Part shown: piece by piece, positions 1 through 8,571 of the stretch
How positions within the stretch are numbered: position 1 is the first letter of the stretch
How the letters are laid out: every line of letters starts with the position of its first letter
Source: Chrysochromulina tobinii
Taxonomy: Eukaryota > Haptophyta > Prymnesiales > Chrysochromulinaceae
Reading direction: 5' to 3'
NCBI GenBank assembly: GCA_001275005.1
Contig: JWZX01000421.1
Location: 1-13,068, forward strand
Length of the DNA stretch: 13,068 nt
The notes under the pieces: model-generated
The model's database searches: none
The model's input: the letters and a program-made list of their open reading frames with translations, nothing else
What the model was told of the DNA's origin: nothing
Position numbers and translations under genes: made by a program

Positions 1-208
1 GAGGAGAAGGAGGAGGTGAGGGCTCGGGTGGCGAGGGGGAGGGCGGAGGCGGAAGTTGCGGCGAGGGTGGCGGCGGTGAGGGCGGCGATGGCGGCGGTGG
101 CGGCGGCGAGGGCGGGGGTGCTGGGCAAGTTGAGACTGTGCCATAGACGTCGGTGAGGGTCATCAGCCTGGAGCAGACGGTGCCTCCTAAGACACAGACA
201 TTGGGCCC
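1..208 (-). CDS. Last visible exon of the beta-helix gene: helix cap and proline-rich tail (partial)
   Basis: After a CACCCAG acceptor (209-211) the minus strand reads in phase 0 GPNVCVLGGTVCSRLMTL, then about 40 residues rich in PPPSPP. The GGTVC...LTDVYGT pattern looks like the closing coil of a beta-helix, and the proline/serine tail resembles hydroxyproline-rich wall-protein linkers. The reading frame is open to position 1, so the end of the protein, including any membrane anchor, lies outside the window. Confidence 0.65.
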
Positions 209-3200
209 CTGGGTGGAGAATAGGGGATGCGAGGTCACAAAGGAGGACACAAAAGCAAGGCATCCCATTTAGGGTAACGGGCACTTTTGAATATGAGTGC
301 GCACGTTTGAAGCTGTGTTCCCACTGATATTGCTCGATGAGATGGCCACTGTGCCGGCATTGAGGGCGACACCGCCGCCCTGTGGGCAAACAACGAGCAA
401 AAGGTGAGACTCGGGTGATGGGTTTTGAGCGTGAGCGCGCGCGCACTTCGCTAGCTGTGTTCCCACTGATGGTGCACGATGAGAAGGTCACCGTGCCACT
501 TCCGTGATTTCCGAGGAAGAAACCGCCGCCCTGTAAACAACGAGCAAACGTGAGTCTCCCATATGTAAGGAGGGAAATTACTCTGAGGCACGTACGTAAC
601 AATTCTGTTGTTGACCAGAGCATCGGCCGCAATTGTGCAAACGAGGATCGAGGTAGAGGTCAGAAATGTCAGCCATTTCCCCAAGGGGGCAATGGGAAAT
701 TTTGAGCATGAGCGCGCACTTGGCCAGCTGAGTTTCCACTTATGGTGCACGATGAGATGGCCACTGTGCCCCAAAAGACAGCGACACCGCCGCCCTGCAA
801 AAAGGAGCAAAACAAACGTGAGTCTCCCATCGGGGCGATGGGAAGATTTTCAAGGTCTCTGCAGCACGTACGTTCTGAAGTTGACCGGAGCGTTTGCAGT
901 TGTGCAAGCGTGAGTCAAGGCAAGCATGTCAGCCATTTTCCCATCGGGGCGATGGGGTTTTGCAGGCGTGGCTGGCGCGTACTCCTCCCTGGTAGAACCA
1001 AAGATCGATCCCAATTGAAAGATGAGAGTCGATTGGGCGGGTCAGCAGGAATTCCCATCGGGGCGATGGGGAAATTCAATGTCTCTGCGGCACGTACGTT
1101 CTGAAGTTGACCAGAGCGTCGGCCGCAGTTGTGTAAGCGTGAGTCGTCGCAAGCACGTCAGCAATTTACCCATCGGGTCGATGCGAACTTTTGAACATGA
1201 GCGCGCACGTTCCCACTGATGGCGCACGAATCAATGGTCACTGAGCCATGCCCGACATGGACACCGCCGCCCTGCAAACAACGAGCAAAATGTGAGTCTC
1301 CCATCGGGGGGATGGGAACTTTTGAAGACGAGCGCGCACATAGTTGCCAGCTGTGTTGGAGTAGATCTGGGAGTTCACGATGGACACTGTGCCACTCCCG
1401 ACATGGACACCACCGCCCTGCAAACAACAAGCAAAACGTGAGTCTCCCTTCGGGGCAATGGGAACTTTTGAGCGTTGGTGCGCACATTGGGAGATGAATT
1501 CCCACTGATAGTGCATGATGAGATGGTCACTGTGCCAGAAGAGACAAAGACACCACCACCCTGCAAACAACGAGCAACACGTGAGTCTCCCATAGGGGCA
1601 ATGCGAACTTTTGAGGATGAGCGCGCACACAGCTATCAGTGGGAGCTGTGTTCCCACTGATGGTGCTTGACGAGATGGTCACCGTGCCACCCTGGATATA
1701 GACACCACCGCCCTGCAAACAACAAGCGAAAACGTGAGTCTCACATGGGGGCGATGGGAACTCTTGAATATGAGCGCGCACATTGCGAGCTGTGTTCCCA
1801 CTGATGGCGCACGACGAGATGGCCACTGTGCCACCCTGGACATTGACACCGCCGCCCTGCAAACAACGAGCAAAACTTGAGTCTCCCATGAGAGCGATGG
1901 GAACTATGAGAGTTTCAGGCGCATATGGCACGTACGTCCAACTGGTAGATGGAGGCAGCACCCATCATCAACGACGGGAGTCGAATAGGGCGTGTCAGCA
2001 AGGCATCCCATTAGGGCGATGGGGAATTTACAGGTCTCTGCGGCAGCCACGTACAGACTGTACGTACCCCCTGGTGATGTTGAGCCCGATGAGTTGCACG
2101 ACGCCCAATGAGCCCGGGTTGATGTTCAGCACACGGCGCCGACTCGAGGAGCTGGCTTGTGCATCCAGCACGACCGAGCCTGCCACCGCCGCCTCGATGA
2201 CAACGCTCCTGGTGACGCTGAGCTCGGCGTTGAGGAAGTAGGTGCCGGGGTCAAGGACAATGCGGCCGACGCCTGTATTGGCGAGTGCACTGAGCAGGCC
2301 CGCGCTGGTGCTCACCGCAGTCTGCAGCTCACGGCGGTGGTTGGGCATTAGGGGTGTCTGCGGAAACATCCGAACGGGTGGAGGAGGTGGAATCCACGGT
2401 GGTGGAATGGGCGGGTACGGCGACGAGGATTGAGGTGGCGTCGGGCCAGAGTCCAGAGGGTACAGGGACGGCGTGGGTGGGGGCATCAGTTGGGAAGGCG
2501 AGGGCGGCCAGGGTGGCAAGGGCTGAGGCCGTGACCGTGGGGTCGGCGACGCGGATGAGGGCGGCAAAGGAGTTTGCGGGAACGAAGGGGCTGTCACGAG
2601 GCTGCTGCCTGCAGAGGAAGGGCTGGTCAGGCTGGGGACGACGCCGGCCTGGGCCTGCTGCGCACGATGGTGACTGGGCGCGTGCTGGACTGCGTGCATC
2701 CCGGCAACAGGGTGGTCGCTCGTTTCGGCGTCGGCCAAGACCGTTATGCCCGAGGGGACAGGTGGACACGTGCCACACGCGACCGGGCAAGTGGTGCGCG
2801 CAATGGAGATGGAAGCGCAAACAGAGGGCTGTGCTGCGAAGTAGGAGCACGGCATGGGTGCGCCGCTTATATCAAAGGCACCACTGTTCATATCATCAGC
2901 GCATTGAGTGGGCGGAGGCGGCCGCGGTGGCGGCATTCGCGCCGACTCTGCCTGATGCGCACCAGTCCCATCGCCATCGGGTGGTGCCGTTGTCACTATG
3001 GCACTCGACCGCGGGACGACGACGAAAACGAGCAAGGCCAATGCGAAGCGCTGGCTACAATGCGTCTGATTCGCAAAGCGCCCGTTTGGACCGGATCGTC
3101 TCCGCGACGCGCAAATCGCCCAGACGAACGACGCAAGCCTGAGCAAGACGAATGCGAGGTCGAAGCACTCCACCAACTTCCAAGGCACACCGTTCAAGTC

Positions 3201-4793
3201 CGCCGCTGCCTTGATGGGGTCCCCCGCAGTATCCTCGCTCACGTTCGTCTGGTCGTACGGGAACGAGTACTTGACGTCGGCGTCCCAGATTGTGCTCGTC
3301 ATGAAGAGCTCCTCGAGTGCTATAAAGACCTCGCCCTTGCGCAGCCCGTAGTCGGCCGTCATCGAGTTACGCTCAGCGCGAGTGCACGCAGCGTAGCGGC
3401 AGATGGCGCACGAATCGAGGGTGGACTCACCAGACAGGTTGCGGTAGAGGCCAGTGCCGCCGACCGCGGTGGACAGGAACGGGCCCGATGCTGTGTTCGG
3501 GTGCGAGCCGTCGGTGCCACATAGCGGCTTGATGATGTGCGCCACGAGGCGGCTTGCCAACGGCCTTGCCGCATGGAGCATCTCACGGCCAGCAGAAGGA
3601 AAGTCGTTGAGATTGCAGGTTAGTTTCGTACCCACCGCCATCGACGCATCAGGGCTCTGCGAGGCGGGGGTGTTCGCCACTGGCTCTGCCAACACGTTGC
3701 GCTCGCGGTCGACCTGGTCCAAAGAGGAGGCGCGCGGCGCAAACATGGGCGCGATGAAGAAGGCCACAAGCCGCTCGAGCACCGGCACAACATTGCTGCT
3801 GACCACCCTGAAGAAGAAGTCGTTGCGGATCTTGTCAATGAAGGCGTTCGAGCCGCCGCACGCCGAGGTGAGGAAGGTCTTGTCGTCGTCCTCCTCGGGG
3901 AGCGTGGCATTCGAGATGAAGAGCATGTCCTCGTCCAAGTGCGCGATCGCCGGGTACCCCTTCGGGTCCGAGTAGCTGCCTGTCGACACGTCGACTGAGG
4001 CCACCATGATGGTGGCGCTTGGGTTGGAGCCAAGGAGCACCTTCATGCTATTGTCAAGCTCGATGGGCATGTACGAGCGCTTCTCCGTGTGGGCGAGCGA
4101 GAAGCTGCCCTGGTGACGCCTCGTCACGGCAGGGTTGTAGGGCATGTAGGGCGAGTCGGGCTCCGTCGCCATGAGCTTCAGCTCCGGCGACACATAGGCC
4201 TTCATCGCACCCAGCTCCGGGCTCGGCGGCGAAGCGGAGTTATTCACCAAGGGCTCCGCGAACACATTGCGCTCGCACTCCACCTGGTCCGACGAGGCGC
4301 GCGTCGCAAACGTGGGCGCGATAGAGAAGGCATCAATCATGAAGTGGGCGCGAGGAAGATGACACTCGCAGCCGGTGTGGAAACATGCATTCGAGCAGAT
4401 GCTAGGCGCCGTGCCAGTGCTTGGCGACTCAATGCTGAAGCCGGCGGTGGGGCTCTCGATGATGTTCTTCGACGTGAAGAACAGGTACATGTTGAGCGAC
4501 ACCGTCGACGCCGGGAGCGCAGACGGGGTGTCGGTGCTGCTTTGAGTGCAATTTTCGATGCAGATGCAAGGATGCGTCGAGACGTTGGCGAGGATCACGT
4601 TGCCGAATTTGCGGCCCGAGCCCTCGCGCATGCGCATCTTCGCGTTTCTCACGCGCGTCGAGAGGCCGCCGGCGCCCACGAGGGTCATGCTGTAGAAGGC
4701 AGGGAGCAGCGAGCGGCAGCGCGGCGTGCTCGCGAACCTCAAATTGCCCACGGCGCCGAGCACCGCAAACAGGAACAGGCGCTTGCCTCGCAT
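1..4793 (-). CDS. Multi-exon secreted/surface protein with ShKT domain, proline-rich hinges and Pmp-type beta-helix (3' end beyond window)
   Basis: I read one gene running right to left. Predicted exons: 2064-4793; 1782-1856; 1629-1712; 1486-1560; 1340-1417; 1209-1271; 720-794; 447-530; 305-379; 1-208 (open at the left edge). Microexons may lie at 1936-1941, 1098-1100, 983-988, 872-874 and 596-604. Every predicted intron is phase 0, so the rungs join in frame. Each small exon encodes a GGGV...GTVxIxSxxISGN rung, resembling the paired GGA(I/L/V) and FxxN motifs of polymorphic-membrane-protein beta-helices. The known fold is an elongated right-handed solenoid, usually extracellular. A hydrophobic start, ShKT domain and proline-rich stretches fit a cell-surface or cell-wall protein. 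Function is unknown. The 5' half may be a separate gene (see exon 1). Confidence 0.72.
596..1941 (-). other. Candidate phase-0 microexons (3-9 nt) inside long intron intervals
   Basis: In the three long intervals a CAG acceptor is followed after exactly 6, 3, 6, 3 or 9 nt by a strong GTACGT or GTACGC donor. The segments are 1936-1941 TTGGAC (Leu-Asp), 1098-1100 AAC (Asn), 983-988 GGAGGA (Gly-Gly), 872-874 AAC (Asn) and 596-604 AATTGTTAC (Asn-Cys-Tyr). All five are multiples of three and need no frame change, and the flanking introns would be 65-122 nt, close to the other introns of the gene. They may instead be decayed exon ends or simply parts of longer introns. Prediction only. Confidence 0.35.
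826..1070. repeat. Intronic inverted repeat, perfect copies
   Basis: The 17-mer CCCATCGGGGCGATGGG (7-bp arms, 3-nt loop) occurs perfectly at 826-842, 940-956 and 1054-1070. One- to few-mismatch versions occur in nearly every other intron of the array, for example at 1300-1316 and near 1171-1187, 1445-1461, 1588-1604, 1743-1759, 1886-1902 and 2007-2024. It sits in the middle of the intron and is absent from the exons. The RNA could form a small hairpin on either strand. Confidence 0.8.
2064..4793 (-). CDS. Exon 1 of the beta-helix gene (910 codons)
   Basis: I chose the ATG at 4793 because it begins a basic-hydrophobic stretch (MRGKRLFLFAVLG) like a signal peptide or anchor; an in-frame ATG at 4970 is further upstream. 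Residues about 20-540 are unrecognised, cysteine-bearing, and contain a duplicated segment (155-188 and 345-378). Hydrophobic segments lie at about 543-561 and 582-599, separated by an RRR-containing polar stretch. Residues 631-676 form an ShKT-like six-cysteine domain (CADD...CPVACGTC; about 2766-2903). Residues 735-812 are proline-rich. Residues 820-910 are the first beta-helix coils, ending in NITRGY. The exon ends at 2064 before GTACAG, keeping phase 0. A signal-like core at 582-599 just before the ShKT domain leaves open that the beta-helix gene starts there and that residues 1-560 are another gene. Confidence 0.7.
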
Positions 4794-5066
4794 TGTTTCG
4801 AAGGGCCGGCTCTTGGGGAAGGAGATGAGAGCAAATCCGCTGGTCGTCCGATGCGCGCGCGCTGTTCGACGGGTCCGTGGGTCGTTCTTTCTTCGCAGTG
4901 CGTTCTGCGATGCGAATTTCCATACACACGAGACTATTCCAAGTCCGTTTGGGGAGCTGGAACGGACCATACCCCAGCACCCCGAGGTTGGCTCTCAATC
5001 CGTTCACACACCAATTTAGCTCGGCACGACGCTTGACGAGCTGTTGTTCCAAAGACGCAAGCCGCC
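4794..5066. promoter_or_regulatory. Short divergent intergenic region (probable bidirectional promoter)
   Basis: Only about 270 bp separate the predicted start of the minus-strand beta-helix gene from the plus-strand ATG at 5067, so both promoters and 5' UTRs must fit here. I see no TATA box. If the ATG at 4970 were used for the minus gene the gap would shrink to 96 bp. Confidence 0.4.
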
Positions 5067-5723
5067 ATGGCCGTCGCTCCAGCCCACCTTTCGGTGCAGG
5101 AGAAGCGCAAGTTCATGGCCGCGGTTCTCGCCGAGACCCAAAGGGAAATGAGCGTTGCCGTTGACCTGCTGGGCATCGCCACCCGCTCCGCGGTGCCCTA
5201 CCCCTCCACGTGGACCGGCAAAGCCATCTCGATGACCGGGCCGATCCCGCAGGACATGCACCTGGTCCCATCGGGCACGACGGTCATGATGTCGGCGCAG
5301 CCCGACTTCATGGCTATGGACGGTGGCCATGAGATCCTCGGGCTTTCTGGCAAGCCGTACGCTGGATACACGAAGCCGCATGAGTCCATCTTCCTTGCAA
5401 AGCAGCCGCCAGTTCCGCCTGTAAAGAAGGTGCGGCAACGCACAGATGAGGAGGTGGAGTTGTGGAAGGCTCAGTTCAACGAGTGGACGCTGCAGAAGAA
5501 TTCCTACAACCCCGACATTGCCGCCGCGACGCGCACCAACGTGCGCAAGGCGGCCTCGCTCATGGCGCCGCCACTCGACAAGCCGTCGGACCCCGCGCGC
5601 ACATCCGAGAATGTGCGCGCCGCGCTCTCCGACTCGTCGGTGACGGGTATGTGCCCACCCAAAGCCAAGGAGAAGATCGGGCCGGGCACGTACTTTCCGT
5701 CGTCCATGCAAAGCTTCGATTGA
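5067..5723 (+). CDS. Conserved-looking hypothetical protein, 218 aa, with C-terminal GPGTY motif
   Basis: Single uninterrupted ORF from a perfect GCCGCCATGG context to TGA at 5721-5723. The protein is soluble, with no signal peptide or membrane segment. An N-terminal helix (residues about 8-37, EKRKFMAAVLAETQ) is followed by a proline/glycine-rich middle and a charged helical stretch (about 130-150, RTDEEVELWKAQFNEW). The C-terminus contains KEKIGPGTYFP. The GPGxY motif is typical of sperm-tail PG-rich (SHIPPO) repeats found in ciliary and microtubule-associated proteins, but a single copy is weak evidence. A flagellar or microtubule role is only a suggestion. Being intronless with clean codon usage supports a real gene. 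It is divergent from the beta-helix gene and convergent with the EBP1 gene. Confidence 0.78.
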   Translation: MAVAPAHLSVQEKRKFMAAVLAETQREMSVAVDLLGIATRSAVPYPSTWTGKAISMTGPIPQDMHLVPSGTTVMMSAQPDFMAMDGGHEILGLSGKPYAGYTKPHESIFLAKQPPVPPVKKVRQRTDEEVELWKAQFNEWTLQKNSYNPDIAAATRTNVRKAASLMAPPLDKPSDPARTSENVRAALSDSSVTGMCPPKAKEKIGPGTYFPSSMQSFD

Positions 5724-6204
5724 TAGCAGCGTGCATCGGTAAGAGAGTGGCGAGGAGCCGTGTTAGACCATCACCAATGGATGGTACCCGCTCTCGTCTA
5801 TAGTGTACCCGACGAGATACTATGCGCGGAAATGTACGTGTGAGGCACGTGAGGGGGGTTTTCCGTAATCTGATCTCTGTCGCAGATGCCAGCCATTTCA
5901 CCCTACTACCCAGGACCTCGACCGTGCCCGTGCCGGTATGCCCGTGTCTCCCTCGACCCGGGTCACGATCCCGGCGAGCCCGTGCGCCGGCAGCAGCGGG
6001 GGCCGGTACACGATGTCGTGTGAACATGGCACGAGCACACATGCGGTGAGACGTACGATGATTACATATGCGACGTGGCGTGCACCCGCGCGGTTCAAGG
6101 ACTCAGGGAAGTGCTGTAGGGAAGTGCTGTGTCGAGCAGTCGAGAAAGCCGAGCTGTGCTCAGCACGGCGTAATAGGAACGGCGGAGGAGCCTCGACGTG
6201 GGCC
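5724..6204. other. Convergent 3' intergenic region
   Basis: About 480 bp between two stop codons facing each other. It presumably holds both 3' UTRs. No convincing ORF or RNA gene is seen. It contains a perfect 13-bp tandem duplication, AGGGAAGTGCTGT, at 6105-6117 and 6118-6130. No AATAAA-like polyadenylation signal was recognised. Confidence 0.5.
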
Positions 6205-7860
6205 TCATGAGACCTCAACGGCCTCGGCCTCCTTGTCATCCCCCTCCTTCTTGTCACCCTTCTTCTTGTTCTTCTTCTTCTTCTTGTCCTCGGTCGAGAT
6301 CGCGAGCAGCTCGACGAGCGCCGGGTCCTCGACCTTGTGCTCGCTGCTCACCTCGGGCGGCGGGCCGCCGGTGATGCGCACCGTCTTGTCCGACGGCATC
6401 ATCATCGCGGTGAATTTGTACTGCGCGACGAACTCGTCCTTCTGCTCATACAGCACCGGGTATTCAATGAAGAGGTTATGCTTGACACACTCGATGATGC
6501 CCATGCGCCACTCTCGCTCGTTGCCCGCCCGCAGCGTGAAGGGCATGGTAGGGAAACGCTCGTTGACCTGATGAAAAGAGCACTCAGGGGCGGTGAGAGG
6601 GGCCCTGTGAAGCCATCTGCGTGTGGGCGGCATGGTGGGGCCAACGCTCGCGCTCTTACCTCCGAGAAGAAGGCGCGCGACGCCTTCATCTTAAGGGAGT
6701 ACTTCTCCTCTACGTTGCGCTTGTGGACCGTAGTGCGGTCGTCCAGCTGCGCGGAGAGAGAAAGCAGAGCCGCGGCAATCAGCAGCCGCAGCAGCACGCG
6801 AACGCGCGCGCGACCGAGGCACACGCGCGGGAGTCGAGAGGAGAGAAGAGGAGAGGTGTGGCGAGATGGCGCGAGATGGCGCGAGATGGCGCGCGGGCCA
6901 ACGCGTGCAGGCAGCCCGCGGCGACCGCGGCAGCGGCAGCAGGAGCAGCAAACGGCTCCTCTGGGCCGCTCCTCGCCGCTTGGTGCGGGCTGCGGCCGCC
7001 AGTATTGCGACCGCTGGAGCTGATGCCGCCGCCTCGAGGCTCTCTGGGGGTGGGCTTCGCGTCGCGTGGGCCGTACGCACCTGCTTGGGCTTGCCCTCGC
7101 CCGTGCTCATCACGACGTCGATCGCGAAGACGTCGTTCTTATCGATCGTGTTCTCGGGCACCTGCTGCTCTGCCGTCATCTTGTTGATGATTGTCTTGTT
7201 CGCGTCGATGACGAAGCGCTTCATCTGATGGGAGAGGACGCCCTCGACGGGCGTGCACTTGAAGCTCTCCGCGATCGTCGCGATCGCCTTCGTGATCTCG
7301 TTGTTCTTCGCACCCTCCTTGAGCATCCGCTGCGCCACCTCGGACGCCGTCCACGCCGCCATGATCACATCCGCCTTGCGACCCTCCGCCTTGACGCCGC
7401 CCACAATCGCGGTGTGCGCGACGACGGCGACGTAGCCGTCCACGTGCACGCCCAGGTCAATCTTGACCAAGTCGCCCTCCACGAGCGTCACCTTGTCCTC
7501 CGAGACGAGCGGCGAGTAGTGGCCCACGCAGTTGTTGACCGAGATGCACGTCGGGAAAGCGATCCCCTTCTCGACGAGCTTCTTGCCGTCCTTTTTCTGG
7601 TTGTAGATCTTGCTCACCGCTTCGTTGATGTAGTCATCACCTGTGTTGCACAGCTCCACGCATAGCTTGCCCGGCACGCACACCGCGAGGACTGCGGCCA
7701 GCGCCTTGTTTGCAATGTCTCCCGCCGTGCGGTATTTGGTCACAATGTCCGGGTTGGTCAGATCGTTTGACGTCGCCTCGTCCGGCTCAGCCTCCTCGGC
7801 ATCGTCGATCTCAACCGACGACACGTCGTCATCCTCCTCCTTCTTGTCCGCCTTCGGCAT
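6205..7860 (-). CDS. PA2G4: EBP1/PA2G4-like protein (proliferation-associated, methionine-aminopeptidase fold)
   Basis: Three exons: 7860-7081, 6746-6660 and 6567-6205, all joined in phase 0, giving 409 aa (human EBP1 is 394). Recognisable family blocks include KYRTAGDIANKAL, FPTCISVNNCVGHYSP, EGDLVKIDLGVHVDG, GRKADVI, CTPVEGVLSHQMKRFVID, FAIDVVMSTGEGK, MKASRAFFSEV and RFPTMPFTLRA. The fold is that of type-2 methionine aminopeptidase, but several metal ligands are lost: D135 and H211 remain, the second Asp aligns to V146, one Glu is D248 and the last Glu is K340 (AQYKF). It should therefore be non-catalytic, as known for the family, which binds RNA and ribosomes and affects growth and translation. 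The acidic N-terminus (residues 8-30) and lysine-rich tail (KKKKKNKKKGDKK, about 384-396) fit nucleolar or ribosomal RNA binding. Confidence 0.93.
6568..6659 (-). other. Intron 2 of the EBP1 gene
   Basis: Donor GTAAGAGCG follows TTCTCGGAG (6660). The acceptor CTCTTTTCATCAG precedes GTCAACGAG (6567). The 92-nt intron interrupts the conserved block SRAFFSE/VNERF exactly between Glu and Val, in phase 0. Confidence 0.92.
6747..7080 (-). other. Intron 1 of the EBP1 gene
   Basis: Donor GTGCGTACGG follows AAGCAG at 7081; acceptor CTCTCCGCGCAG precedes CTGGACGAC at 6746. The 334-nt length is large for this window. It contains three tandem copies of GCGAGATGGC (plus strand, 6861-6890). Without splicing the reading frame runs on into low-complexity Arg/Ala sequence unlike the family, which supports removal. 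Confidence 0.88.
6861..6890. repeat. 10-bp tandem repeat, three copies, in EBP1 intron 1
   Basis: GCGAGATGGC is repeated three times without error, followed by a partial fourth unit GCG. It lies wholly inside the intron and is probably replication slippage. Confidence 0.85.
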
Positions 7861-8571
7861 GGCGCGACAGCCTGAAGAGCGGACCTGGAGGCTGCGTGGA
7901 CGATGGGCGGCACACACGGAGCGAGGCAGGCGCTTCTGTGAGCACCATAGTGCGAAGACATGCTGGACGCAGCAGGCGCGCGCCTGGCGGCGGCTGGCGG
8001 GGTGCGTGGCGGGCGCTCAGGCAGTGATCGACGGAGGCATCATCACAGACCGATTGGTTGCGTCGACCCGAGGTTCGGCAGTGCGAGGGGAGATGGTGGG
8101 CTCGACGCGACGGAAGTCCGCAGAGCCCGTGAAGACGAAACACCCACCCGTACATTGTACGCGCAGACTCGTGAGAGAGTGTGAGTGAGTGAGTGAGTGA
8201 GTGAGTGAGTGAGTGAGTGAGTCTCGTGAGATGGCGGCCGTCTCTCTCCCGGGCGTGGGGGAGGAGTATGTACGCAAGAAGAGGCAATAGCAAGTAAACC
8301 ACACGGTACACGCCAATGGCAGGTTGGCAGCGTAGGGCCGTAGGGGCACGTGGCGAGGGGGGTACCCAAGCATACAGAGCGTGTACGGTGTTCGGCGTGG
8401 GGGAGTAGCGACAGACGGACAGGACGAGTGCGCGAATAACCAATAACGTGTGATGTTCTGATGTAAGTTGTAACATGTACGGTACAATGTTGGAGGTATT
8501 ATCGGGTAAATATCGGGATCGGATCGGGATGCGGGATGGAGTGTGACTCGGAGTGCTCATACAATCTTGTG
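7861..8571. promoter_or_regulatory. Gene-free region between the UPF0060 stop and the EBP1 start
   Basis: About 710 bp; both flanking genes lie on the minus strand, so this should hold the UPF0060 3' UTR and the EBP1 promoter and 5' UTR. The main structures are a GTGA microsatellite (8181-8222) and a cluster of ATCGGG(A) units at about 8501-8528. ORFs here are composition-driven (for example SLTHSLTHS from the microsatellite) and I do not accept them as genes. Confidence 0.5.
8181..8222. repeat. (GTGA)n microsatellite
   Basis: About ten and a half perfect GTGA units, flanked on both sides by CTCGTGAGA (8168-8176 and 8223-8231). It lies upstream of the EBP1 start. Confidence 0.95.

Larger units (their letters stand above)
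209..2063 (-). repeat. Tandem array of exon-intron modules encoding beta-helix rungs
   Basis: Eight rung exons of 63-84 nt (75 nt in five of them: 1782-1856, 1486-1560, 720-794, 305-379 and near variants) start GGCGGCGGTGTC after a (T)TTGCAG-like acceptor and end near ATCAGTGGGAACACAGCT, directly before a GTGCGCGC or GTGCGCAC donor. Short introns are 65-69 nt (1713-1781, 1561-1628, 1418-1485, 1272-1339, 531-595, 380-446). Longer intervals at 795-1208, 531-719 and 1857-2063 hold a second intron type starting GTACGTGC. Introns resemble one another about as closely as the exons do, so whole exon-plus-intron units of about 144 bp appear to have been copied. The last intron (209-304) differs and ends CACCCAG. 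Confidence 0.8.

Noticed and set aside
269-1961. A CRISPR-like array, suggested by regularly spaced repeats
   Set aside because: The repeats are coding exons with GGGV...ISGN rungs and the spacers are related introns with GT-AG ends, not unique spacers; the genomic context is eukaryotic.
3454-4033. Overlapping open frames on both strands opposite exon 1 (plus 3454-3975, minus 3620-4033)
   Set aside because: They are Arg/Ser/Thr-rich shadows produced by GC-rich third positions of exon 1 and show no motifs.
4089-5036. Plus-strand open frame of 315 codons opposite exon 1 and the divergent spacer
   Set aside because: Extremely Arg/Ala/His-rich, no recognisable domain, and it overlaps the better-supported minus-strand coding region and the 5' region of the next gene.
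7066-7665. Plus-strand 199-codon open frame opposite EBP1
   Set aside because: His/Arg/Leu/Asp-rich antisense shadow of the strongly conserved EBP1 exon 1.
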